NCBI GenBank assembly: GCA_937958625.1
Contig: CALGNO010000002.1
Coordinates: 1 to 63,178 of the forward strand
DNA length: 63,178 nt
Origin: an uncultured Neomegalonema sp.
GTDB lineage: Bacteria > Pseudomonadota > Alphaproteobacteria > Rhodobacterales > Rhodobacteraceae
Reading direction: 5' to 3'
The notes below the pieces were generated by a model, which did not search any database, was not told the origin of the DNA, and saw only the letters and a list, made by a program, of their open reading frames with translations. Below are positions 40,438 to 48,512 of the stretch, one piece after another; within the stretch, counting starts at the first letter, position 1, and each line of letters starts with the position of its first letter. The position numbers and the translations under genes are program-made.

Positions 40438-41972
40438 CAGATACCGCCCAGCAAGAGCGAGGACGGCGAGATCACCTCGATGATCGACTTCGCAACGTCG
40501 CGGGCATTGGTCACGCGGCTGTCATAGCAGGCGATGGCATCGCCGGGCATCAGGACCGGATCGTGATTGTCGCGATCAGACCGGCGTACCAGCGCCTCGA
40601 TCCGTCGCTCGATCACTTCGGTCCGGTCGGTGGCGGGATTGCGCGAGATCAAGACGGCAAAACGGTCGGCATTCGTCGTGCCGGTGCCGCCGACACAGTT
40701 CATCCGCACGAGGGCCTGAAGCAGCTTCGTCCCGTACTTGATCTCGCGCACATCGTCGTCGATGGCCGATTGCGCATTGCCGCGTGTCGGGTTGATCAGG
40801 TTGGACAGGTGAACCTTGATGCCCTTTCGCGTCACCGTCGTCGGCTTTGCAAGACCGGGCTGAAAACACCCCAGCGACGGCACGACAATCTCGTCCCCCG
40901 CCAGCAGCATCGGATCGTGGAACGGCTTGCTGAGTGCGGCAGGGCGCAGGTCGAGCCGCCATGTCTGGCCGTCGCGCCGCAACAGCACCCGCTGGGTATC
41001 GGCATCGGGGCGCAGACCCGCGGCGGATTGGATGGCCGTGACCAGCCCTCGCGCATGGGTGGGATCGCCAATGGCGGCCTGACGCACGGGATCGCGGCTT
41101 TCGGCGGAGCGGATGGCGATTTCAGTGGTCCCCGGCTCGAACACGGCCCCGCTGACCTGAATACGAACCGAGGCGCGCTCGATCACCCGAACGCCGACAC
41201 TGGGCGCGGCGCGATAGAGGTTCTGGCTCACCAGCGCCGCTTCGATGGTGCGGGTCAGGGCACTCGCCTCGACGCCATGGGCCGGGATCGGGTCGAGACG
41301 GGGCAGGCGCACCATACCGTCGCGCTCGATCTCGTAATCGTCGGACATCAGCGGATCATCACCCACCACAATACGCAGCAGGTCACCGCGCGAGATAACC
41401 GGCTCTCCCATCGCCTCGGGCATCAGTGGAACCGAGTCGTATTCGCGATTGGGGGTACAGGTCGTCAGCGACGCGGCCACCGGGCGGGTATAGTCCTCGT
41501 CCTCGGGAATGGCGCGCTGGGTCTGTTGATAGCCGCCGGTCTCGGAGACGGGGGCTTCATTGCGCGGGGTTTCCATCGTCGCGCACCCCGCCAGTGCGAA
41601 GACACCGACGAACACGACGCTCGCCCGGTGCATGGCATGAAGAACCACCGCGCCGATGCCAACGGCGTTTGAGATCAGGTCATCAAGCGACACGGAACGA
41701 TCCGGCGTCAGGCCTTGGGCCAGTTCGATCAAGACCCCGATGGCGAAGACGGCGATACCGACATCGACCGCCCGCCCATCGAGACGGCGCATCGCCATCA
41801 TGGTCAGCGTGCCATAGGCGACCATGTGGCCAAGCCAGTCCGGTACACCGAGATTGAAGATGCCCTGGGGGCAAAGCGAGAGGATCAAAACGGCACTGAA
41901 AAGGGCGAGGGGCATGGCGATTTCCAACACATGACGAAATTTGTCCGTCACCCATCGCAATTCGCGAACCAT
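40437..41972 (-). CDS. VanZ-like membrane domain fused to Wza-type polysaccharide export lipoprotein
   Basis: A single 511-codon frame encodes two recognisable units. Residues 1-110 are a VanZ-like domain: FRHVLEIAMPLALFSAVLIL, DWLGHMVAYGTLTMMAMRRL and LIELAQGLTPDRSVSLDDLI are characteristic. Residues 114-130 (MHRASVVFVGVFALAGC) are a perfect lipoprotein signal with lipobox LAGC and its own Met. Residues 190-500 are a polysaccharide biosynthesis/export domain (GDLLRIVVGDDPLM, IQVSGAVFEPGTTEI) with SLBB-like repeats, forming the outer-membrane channel. A second start at 41633 or proteolysis would separate the parts. Confidence 0.82.
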   Translation of the reverse strand: MVRELRWVTDKFRHVLEIAMPLALFSAVLILSLCPQGIFNLGVPDWLGHMVAYGTLTMMAMRRLDGRAVDVGIAVFAIGVLIELAQGLTPDRSVSLDDLISNAVGIGAVVLHAMHRASVVFVGVFALAGCATMETPRNEAPVSETGGYQQTQRAIPEDEDYTRPVAASLTTCTPNREYDSVPLMPEAMGEPVISRGDLLRIVVGDDPLMSDDYEIERDGMVRLPRLDPIPAHGVEASALTRTIEAALVSQNLYRAAPSVGVRVIERASVRIQVSGAVFEPGTTEIAIRSAESRDPVRQAAIGDPTHARGLVTAIQSAAGLRPDADTQRVLLRRDGQTWRLDLRPAALSKPFHDPMLLAGDEIVVPSLGCFQPGLAKPTTVTRKGIKVHLSNLINPTRGNAQSAIDDDVREIKYGTKLLQALVRMNCVGGTGTTNADRFAVLISRNPATDRTEVIERRIEALVRRSDRDNHDPVLMPGDAIACYDSRVTNARDVAKSIIEVISPSSLLLGGI

Positions 41973-42060
41973 TGTCTATCATATTGAAATAAATTGTTTT
42001 ATCTCGCTGTTAACTGTCAATTTTTGCAAAGTGCAAATGCGGAATGCGCCTCGATTCGCG

Positions 42061-43515
42061 TTATGCAACGCCGCGCTCCGCTTCCCATGCTTCGCGCCGT
42101 CGATAGATGGTCGAGGGGCTGACCCCCAGCATCCGCGACGCCTTCGGGATGCTGCCCCCACAGGCGGCAATCGTCTCTTCGATCAGCGCGCGTTCGACGA
42201 CGCCGAGTTCCTCGCCCACCAGCGCCCCGATCCGCTGGGACAGGGGAGCGTCCCTGTCGGCGCCGGTCGATGTTCCTGCCGGGTCGGCGATCGAGCCGGA
42301 TTGCCCCGGCTGGGCCGTCTCGATGGCCGATGTGTCCACCTCGGATGGCAGCATATCCGCCGTTACCAGCGGGCCATCATGGACCGCCGCAATCATGCGC
42401 ATCAGATTTTCGAGCTGTCGCACGTTTCCGGGCCAGCGCATCCCCGTCAGGCGTTCGGTTGCCAGCGCATCGAAACCGGCCATCTCCTTGCCCTCCTCAC
42501 GGGCGAATTTGGTCAGGAAATGCCGCGCCAGGGTCATCACGTCGCCGCTGCGCTCGCGCAGGGGCGGCAGGTGGATCGGCACCACGTAAAGGCGAAAGAA
42601 CAAATCTTCGCGCAAGCGCTTTGCCCGCACCTCCATGGCCGGGTTGCGGTTGGTGGCACAGATGATCCGTACATCGACCGGCACCGGGCGCGTCGCGCCG
42701 ACGGGCGTGACCGTCGAGGTCTGCAAGAACCGCAGCAGCTTGGTTTGCAGCGACAGGTCCATCTCGCAAAGTTCATCGAGGAACAGCGTGCCGCCATCGG
42801 CGGCCCTCGCCGCCCCGAGCTGATCCGAAATCGCGCCCGAGAACGATCCCTTCAGATGGCCGAACACTTCGGATTCGAGCAACTCCGAGGGGATCGCCCC
42901 GCAGTTCAGCGCAATGAACGGTGCCTTGGCGCGGTTGCTGACCCGGTGGATCGCCTGGGCGCAGACTTCCTTGCCCGTACCGCTTTCGCCGGTGATGAAG
43001 ACGGTGGCGGTGGACCGCCCGACTTGCTCGATCCGGCTATAAACCGCCTTCATCGGTTCGGAATCGCCGACGAAGCCGTTGTAATCCGTCGAGCCTTTGG
43101 TTTTCGCTCCCTTCGTGGTGCCGCCGCCCTTCAGGGCGGTTTTGCGGGCCGCGACCGCATTGCTGGCCGATGCCACGAAGGCGGTTTCCGAGAACGGCTT
43201 GACCATGAAGTCAAACGCCCCGAGGCGCATGGCCTCGACCGCGCGATTAATCGACCCGTCGGCGGTCATCACTACCGAAAAGACATCCGGCGTCGCCTTG
43301 CCCGCATGTTCCAGCAGGTCCAGCCCACTGCCATCGGGCAGCATCAGGTCGAGCACCAGAACATCGTGGCGCTTCTCATCTATGGCCGCAAGGCCCGCCG
43401 CCGCCGTGCTGGCGATGGTCACATCAAAGCCGTCGCGTTCGAGCAGCTTTGCGTACATCATCGCCATAGACCGGGTGTCTTCGACCAAAAGAGCGCGGGG
43501 TTTCGTTTCCATCAT
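42061..43515 (-). CDS. Sigma-54-dependent response regulator, NtrC family
   Basis: A 484-residue regulator. Residues 8-120 are a receiver with phosphoacceptor Asp 56 (VLVLDLMLPD) and Lys in MVKPF. Residues 145-385 are the AAA+ domain: Walker A GESGTGKE near 175, Walker B GGTLFLDEL, and R-finger region DLFFRL. The sigma-54 contact loop reads GSFSGA where GAFTGA is expected. The C-terminal Fis-type HTH is IPKASRMLGVSPSTIYRRRE. It should activate sigma-54 promoters after phosphorylation by the overlapping kinase genes. Likely targets are the flanking polysaccharide genes. Confidence 0.93.
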   Translation of the reverse strand: MMETKPRALLVEDTRSMAMMYAKLLERDGFDVTIASTAAAGLAAIDEKRHDVLVLDLMLPDGSGLDLLEHAGKATPDVFSVVMTADGSINRAVEAMRLGAFDFMVKPFSETAFVASASNAVAARKTALKGGGTTKGAKTKGSTDYNGFVGDSEPMKAVYSRIEQVGRSTATVFITGESGTGKEVCAQAIHRVSNRAKAPFIALNCGAIPSELLESEVFGHLKGSFSGAISDQLGAARAADGGTLFLDELCEMDLSLQTKLLRFLQTSTVTPVGATRPVPVDVRIICATNRNPAMEVRAKRLREDLFFRLYVVPIHLPPLRERSGDVMTLARHFLTKFAREEGKEMAGFDALATERLTGMRWPGNVRQLENLMRMIAAVHDGPLVTADMLPSEVDTSAIETAQPGQSGSIADPAGTSTGADRDAPLSQRIGALVGEELGVVERALIEETIAACGGSIPKASRMLGVSPSTIYRRREAWEAERGVA

Positions 43516-45416
43516 GATGCTTCCAGCAGCAGGCCGAGGGCGGCCATGGTTTCGCCGATGGCAGAATCGAGCGAGGCAATTCGGTCCTCGATCCCTTCCA
43601 TCGCAGTCGTATGGGCGCAGGCGTTGAGATCTTCGGCGGCGGCCTGCGCCTTCAGCGCGCCGATGGCACCCGCAACGCCGATGACGACATGGGTCGCCTT
43701 GCGAACCGCTTCGCCGTCACCATCCGCCGATGACAGGTCTTCGCGCAGGGACTTCAGGTCACTGACGAATTCTGACGTCAGCTCGCCAAAATCCTCCTCG
43801 CCGAGGGTTTCCCGCAACGAGTTGAGACGCTGCGGGTCGAGGGTGACCGTGTCTTCGTTGCGCTTGATCGGTGCCGAGGCCACCCCCGGCCTTGCCAGCG
43901 CTGTCTGAAGCGCGGCGGCAAAATCGTCGCGGGACGAGACCGGCTTGGCGAGGATGGTATTCGCCCCCGATTTCATGATTTCCTCGCGTTCGGCACGAAT
44001 GGCGAAAGCCGTGAAGGCAATCAACGGCGCGTGCTGGTTCGGCCCTTCGCCCCGGCGTATCGCGCGCATGACGTCGGTGCCGTTCATGCCGGGCAGGTCG
44101 ATGTCCATAAAGATCGCGTCGAAGCCCATATCCCGCGCGGTTTCCAGCCCGCTGATCCCGTCACCGCAAACGGTCACGTCACAGCCAAGCTGTTCAAGGA
44201 ACCGACTTGCAATCAGTTGGTTGGTCGCATTGTCCTCGACCAGCAAAATCGCCAGCCCGTCAAAGCGCAGGTTTTCGAGCGCGTTGTGATCCTGCTCTGC
44301 AGCGGCAACCTGGCAATCCGGAAAGCACAACTCGATCCGGGCGCCGCCGCTTTCCGCATCGCCCAGAATAACGCTGCCGCCCAATCGCTCGGTCAGCGTT
44401 TGCACGATGCTGAGGCCCAGGCCCGCGCCGGTCGCCTGTTGATCGCCGGGGCGCAGAAAGGGTTCGAAGGCGGTCGATACCGCTTCGATAGAAAATCCCG
44501 GCCCGTTATCATCGACGACGATACGCAGGCCATTTTCCTCAAAGGCCGAAAACGTCACTGCCACGTCGCAGCCCTTCGCGTATTTCACCGCATTGGACAG
44601 CAGGTTGCCGAGAATCTGGCGCAGGCGCGCGATGTCGGTGCTGACCGTATCGGGTGCATCCTGCGCGCAGGTCAGAACAAGCGTGCTGTTCAACCCTTCC
44701 AGACGCGGCGTCCAGGTTTCTGACAGTTCATCGACAACCTGCGCGACCGATACCGGCGCAAGGGTCACGTCGATCTCCCCGGCATCCATCCGAACGAAGT
44801 CCAGCGTGTCATCCAGCAGGCGGCGCAGTTGATGCGCCGAGGACTGAACCGCCGTGATGATCTCCTGCTCCCGACTGCCCATCATATCCTGATCGAGCAG
44901 CGCGAGTGACCCCGTGACGCCGCCGACCGCATTGCGCATGTCATGGGCGAGCATCGAGATGACGAAGGATTTCGCCGCCGTCGCGCGGTGCGCCTTTTCC
45001 CGCGCGTCGCCGATTTCACTCTCGCGCTTGCGCCGGTCGGTCAAGTCACGCACGAACAGGATAAACGGCGCATCCTCATCGCTATTCAGCCGAGAGACGC
45101 GCGCTTCCAGCGGAAACTCATGGCCGTTTGCATGGACGACGTCCCATTCGGCATTCGGACCGGTCGAGGCGGTGCCGCCGTTATTCGTATAGTCCTTGAT
45201 CCTCGACAGACAGATATGCCGGGTGCGCTCGGGAAAAATCAGATCGACGATCGACGCACCCATCGCGTCGGCGGCTCGATGCCCGAATGTCGCCTCTGCC
45301 TTGTCATTGAAGGCAACGACGATCCCATCGAGGTCGACGGCAATCACCCCGTCAAGGGCCGTGCGGCAGATCGCGTCGAGCGCGGCCTGTTCGGTGCTGA
45401 AACTCTGGGTACTCAT
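43512..45416 (-). CDS. Cytoplasmic hybrid histidine kinase: PAS-HisKA-HATPase-REC-HPt
   Basis: A 634-residue protein with no membrane segment. Residues 10-125 are a PAS domain (ALDGVIAVDLDGIVVAFNDK). The H-box is MLAHDMRNAVGGVTGSL with His 158. The ATPase has N-box NLLSNAVKYA, DDNGPGFS and GAGLGLSIVQT, all intact. A receiver follows (IFMDIDLPGMNGT, Asp near 440), then an HPt domain with His in RKATHVVIGVAGAIGALKAQ near 569. All steps for a phosphorelay to the sigma-54 regulator are present. Overlaps both neighbours by four bases. Confidence 0.93.
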   Translation of the reverse strand: MSTQSFSTEQAALDAICRTALDGVIAVDLDGIVVAFNDKAEATFGHRAADAMGASIVDLIFPERTRHICLSRIKDYTNNGGTASTGPNAEWDVVHANGHEFPLEARVSRLNSDEDAPFILFVRDLTDRRKRESEIGDAREKAHRATAAKSFVISMLAHDMRNAVGGVTGSLALLDQDMMGSREQEIITAVQSSAHQLRRLLDDTLDFVRMDAGEIDVTLAPVSVAQVVDELSETWTPRLEGLNSTLVLTCAQDAPDTVSTDIARLRQILGNLLSNAVKYAKGCDVAVTFSAFEENGLRIVVDDNGPGFSIEAVSTAFEPFLRPGDQQATGAGLGLSIVQTLTERLGGSVILGDAESGGARIELCFPDCQVAAAEQDHNALENLRFDGLAILLVEDNATNQLIASRFLEQLGCDVTVCGDGISGLETARDMGFDAIFMDIDLPGMNGTDVMRAIRRGEGPNQHAPLIAFTAFAIRAEREEIMKSGANTILAKPVSSRDDFAAALQTALARPGVASAPIKRNEDTVTLDPQRLNSLRETLGEEDFGELTSEFVSDLKSLREDLSSADGDGEAVRKATHVVIGVAGAIGALKAQAAAEDLNACAHTTAMEGIEDRIASLDSAIGETMAALGLLLEAS

Positions 45417-46939
45417 GCTGCGATGACGGTCCTGCGCAATTCACGGGTCAGCGCATCGTTGACGGTCCGCATCAGGCAATCCGGCGTGTCGGTAACCCCG
45501 TCATAAAGCTCGGGACTGGCGGTAACGCCGCATACGATCACGACGGCGCCGGGATAGCGTTCTCGCAACTGGCTGGCGCTTTCCAGCTCGTGGGCCGCCT
45601 CGACCAGCACAATGTCGATACCGGGAATGGCGGTCTCGACGCATTCGATGCCGTTCGCTTTCAGCAAGGCTGAATACATCCGGCGCAGGGCCCGTGATTT
45701 GAAATACAGCTTTGCCGAAAGATCGACCAGTTCGACCGGGACAGAGACAGCCCGCCGAAACCCGCGCGCCTCCACATGCCCGCCAAGCCGTACAATCAGA
45801 CCCCGGGCGAGGGTCTCGCCAAAGGCATCGTGGGGCAAGACGACATCGGTGCCGATTTCGGCCTTGATCGACTGATCGCAGACATCGACGAACAGGCGCA
45901 CCTGCTTGGCGTTGGCGCGCTGGACAGCGTTGATGATCAAGTGTGAGAGCGCATTGCGCAGCCTCGCCATATCGGCCCTGATCAACGCCGGATGCTGGAC
46001 CATGCCGGTCACGCGCAGGACGGCGTTGCTTCGGCTTAATTCCGGCGAAATCGACGTGGTTACATCCGCGACCAGATCGGCAAGCCGGAACAGGGTCGGG
46101 CTGAGTTCCAGATCATCATCGGCACTGAGGTCGAGCGCATCGGCGACCAGATTCGACAGGCGATGGGCCGAGCCGTGGGCCTCGTCGATCAATTCGCGCC
46201 GGATGCTCTGGTCCGTTTCATCGCGCATCAGGGCCAGCGAGCCGAGCATTCCGTTCAGCGGCGTGCGAAACTCATGGCTCATGACCGAGAAGAACTTTTT
46301 GCGACTTGCCGCCGCCTCCGTTGCGGCCTCCGCCAGAACGGTACTCTTGCGCGCCGTGTTTACCGCAAAGATCGCAAAGCCGACGATCACCACGATCGTC
46401 AGGACGAGGGCGATGGCGGCCCGCGCCAAGCCGCTGCGCATCGAGGCGCGGATTTCGGCAATGCGATTTTGATCGTCGTGCAGACTGGCGACCGTGGCAT
46501 TACGGACTTGCGGTTTGAAATTATCGAGACGCCCGGCGAGCATCGTCAGGGTTTCCGGGCTGCTCTTGTCGAGATTGGCGATGAACGGGTCCAGCTCGGT
46601 CAACAGGGCGGACAGCGCTTCGTGGGTTTCGCGCACCGACTCGTTTTCCAGCAGGCGCGCGCCGACCTTTCCGCGACTGAAAATCGCCACCCGGCTCCAC
46701 AGAATATCAAAGCGGGTGCGGACGTCGTCGATACTGACGGACGGATCGAGGGCCATGTGGCCAATCGCCAGTTGCAACGCGCCGTATTCGCGTTCGACCT
46801 GCGCCGCCGACCAAAAGATGTTTTCCTGCGAGGTCGATTGCAGCGTCGACAGATTCGCGCGCGTGTTTGCCAATCCGATAATCACGATGCCGACCAGCGC
46901 CAGAACCGCCAGCCCGAATCCTATCGGCAACGTCCTCAT
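45413..46939 (-). CDS. Membrane sensor kinase with degenerate ATPase and receiver-like domains
   Basis: A 508-residue protein. Helices at 7-23 and 174-194 frame a 150-residue helical periplasmic sensor. The H-box FSVMSHEFRTPLNGMLGSL (His 222) is intact. The ATPase-like part keeps an N-box-like HLIINAVQRA but has no DxGxG, and the G2 region reads GETLARGLIVRLGG. The C-terminal 110 residues resemble a receiver in which the phosphoacceptor Asp is replaced (DIVLVEAAHEL). It probably cannot phosphorylate itself and may instead sense, and be phosphorylated by or regulate, the hybrid kinase downstream. Confidence 0.82.
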   Translation of the reverse strand: MRTLPIGFGLAVLALVGIVIIGLANTRANLSTLQSTSQENIFWSAAQVEREYGALQLAIGHMALDPSVSIDDVRTRFDILWSRVAIFSRGKVGARLLENESVRETHEALSALLTELDPFIANLDKSSPETLTMLAGRLDNFKPQVRNATVASLHDDQNRIAEIRASMRSGLARAAIALVLTIVVIVGFAIFAVNTARKSTVLAEAATEAAASRKKFFSVMSHEFRTPLNGMLGSLALMRDETDQSIRRELIDEAHGSAHRLSNLVADALDLSADDDLELSPTLFRLADLVADVTTSISPELSRSNAVLRVTGMVQHPALIRADMARLRNALSHLIINAVQRANAKQVRLFVDVCDQSIKAEIGTDVVLPHDAFGETLARGLIVRLGGHVEARGFRRAVSVPVELVDLSAKLYFKSRALRRMYSALLKANGIECVETAIPGIDIVLVEAAHELESASQLRERYPGAVVIVCGVTASPELYDGVTDTPDCLMRTVNDALTRELRRTVIAA

Positions 46940-47418
46940 TTCAGTTCAAGCTTTACGAGTTGCCAGATCCACCGCGAATTGATCAGCGGTTCGCGCAATT
47001 CGAGATAATCGTCACGCGGATAGACGATCCACAGCGGCCCCTTGTCGCGCAGGGTCAGCCGCTCTCCGTCCATGGTCATCGCCAGGATCACGTCGTAATC
47101 CTGAAAGTCCGATGCCGGTATTTCCACCGAATAATCATTGGCAGCGGTTGCGATAACAGCCTCGAAACTGCCCGCATCGGGGACCGCCAATCTCAGAACA
47201 TCCCGGACCAGCGGGCCTGTGAAATGACTGGTGCCATTGGTCCAATCGGTGCCGGTGACAATGTCGACGGTATCGAGTGCGGCAATCTCCGAACGATCGA
47301 GAATGACGGCGGTGTCGCCCGCCACGATTGTCAGAATGGCCTCAGCTTTCGCGTAGACAGGCGCCATTGCCATTGAAAAGGCCATGAAGACACCAAGAAC
47401 CCAGCTTGAATGGCTCAT
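46936..47418 (-). CDS. Periplasmic protein with oxidoreductase molybdopterin-binding-like fold
   Basis: A 160-residue exported protein, signal MSHSSWVLGVFMAFSMAMAP with cleavage near AKA. Residues 30-160 recall the small form of the SUOX-type molybdopterin-binding fold (GPLVRDVLRLAVPDAGSFEA, VILAMTMDGERLTLRDKGPL, WIVYPRDD). The cofactor-ligating Cys is absent, so catalysis is unlikely. It is the first gene of a four-gene operon with two kinases and the sigma-54 regulator (ATGA overlap), so it is probably a ligand- or redox-sensing partner of the membrane kinase. Confidence 0.75.
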   Translation of the reverse strand: MSHSSWVLGVFMAFSMAMAPVYAKAEAILTIVAGDTAVILDRSEIAALDTVDIVTGTDWTNGTSHFTGPLVRDVLRLAVPDAGSFEAVIATAANDYSVEIPASDFQDYDVILAMTMDGERLTLRDKGPLWIVYPRDDYLELREPLINSRWIWQLVKLELK

Positions 47419-47614
47419 ATAGCCTGATCCTCCGCGTCGATGCCGACAATCGGCAATTTCATAAACAGTCGGATGCAACCTTTGTGATTGCTGAATGTCT
47501 TCGTAAATCTAAAATATTTCGTTTCCCGACACGTTTGATCTCCGATGAAAGTGTTTCGAATACATCGATTTAAGAGTTTTCTATTTTTAGGTAATTTTTC
47601 GTCAAATGTTTTGG

Positions 47615-47640
47615 AAAAGCCCGGTGGGGGCCGGGCTTTT
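47615..47640. terminator. Bidirectional rho-independent terminator
   Basis: AAAAGCCCGG (47615-47624) and CCGGGCTTTT (47631-47640) give a 10-bp stem with a six-base loop and a T-run on either strand. It lies 40 bases after galU and ends that minus-strand transcript. Confidence 0.88.
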
Positions 47641-47678
47641 CACCCGCAATGGCGTTGCTCGCCACGGCGGTCATGTCG

Positions 47679-48491
47679 TCAGGCGGCATAGCTGAGGCTG
47701 CGTTCCAGCGACTGGCACAGGTCACCCGAGGCCCGCGCGAAGGCGATCGTCGCATCCAGCATCCCGCTCGGCGTGCCGCAATCATAGCGCTGGCCGTTAA
47801 AGCGATAGCCCTCCAGACCTTGCCGCTCGATGTCACGGGCGAGGGCATCGGTCAGCTGAATCTCGCCGCCACTGCCCGCCGACTGATCGGCAAGCCGCTC
47901 GAAAATGCCTGCATCGAGGATATAGCGCCCCACGACCGCCAGTTCAGACGGCGCATCCTGGGGCATCGGCTTCTCGACGATGCCCTTCGCCTTCACGAGG
48001 CGTCCGCGATGGTTTGCGGGGTCGATGATGCCATAGCGATTGGTGTCTTCGCGCGCCACGGGTTCGACCGCGATCATATTGGCGTTCGATTCCCCGCGCG
48101 CCGCCGCCATTTGCGCCAGACACCCCACGGGACCGAAAATCTGATCATCGGGCAGGATCACGCCAAAGCTATCGTCCTGCACATGCTCGCGCGCACAGAG
48201 CACGGCATGGCCAAGGCCGAGGGCCTTTTCCTGATTGACGACCACCACGTCGCAATCGGCGGTCACACCGGGGTGGCTCAGATAAGCCGCGATACCCGGT
48301 TTCAGTTCGCTGCTGACGAAGATCAGCTTTTCGGCCCCGGCCATCACGGCTTCTTCGATGGCGAACTGCAACAGGGGCTTTGCGACCAGCGGCAGCAATT
48401 CTTTCGGCGTGGCGAGCGTTGCGGGGCGAAAGCGCGTGCCTTTACCGGCGACGGGGAAAACGACGGTTTTGAGAGCGTGTGCATTGGTCAT
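47679..48491 (-). CDS. galU: UTP-glucose-1-phosphate uridylyltransferase
   Basis: A 270-residue nucleotidyltransferase. VVFPVAGKGTRFRPATLATP holds the nucleotide loop and catalytic Arg/Lys, FGVILPDDQIFG the metal-binding Asp pair, and VEKPMPQDAPSELAVVGRYI the sugar site; YDCGTPSGMLDA closes the domain. It makes UDP-glucose for polysaccharide synthesis. It lies 21 bases after the fused transferase gene in the same direction and ends at a strong terminator, so the two form an operon. Confidence 0.95.
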   Translation of the reverse strand: MTNAHALKTVVFPVAGKGTRFRPATLATPKELLPLVAKPLLQFAIEEAVMAGAEKLIFVSSELKPGIAAYLSHPGVTADCDVVVVNQEKALGLGHAVLCAREHVQDDSFGVILPDDQIFGPVGCLAQMAAARGESNANMIAVEPVAREDTNRYGIIDPANHRGRLVKAKGIVEKPMPQDAPSELAVVGRYILDAGIFERLADQSAGSGGEIQLTDALARDIERQGLEGYRFNGQRYDCGTPSGMLDATIAFARASGDLCQSLERSLSYAA

Positions 48492-48512
48492 GGGAAGTCT
48501 CCTTTTCGAGGA

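Noticed and set aside
38887-41672. Plus-strand frames of 546 and 369 codons in the exopolysaccharide region
   Set aside because: Antisense to the clearly assignable Wzz-like and Wza-like genes.
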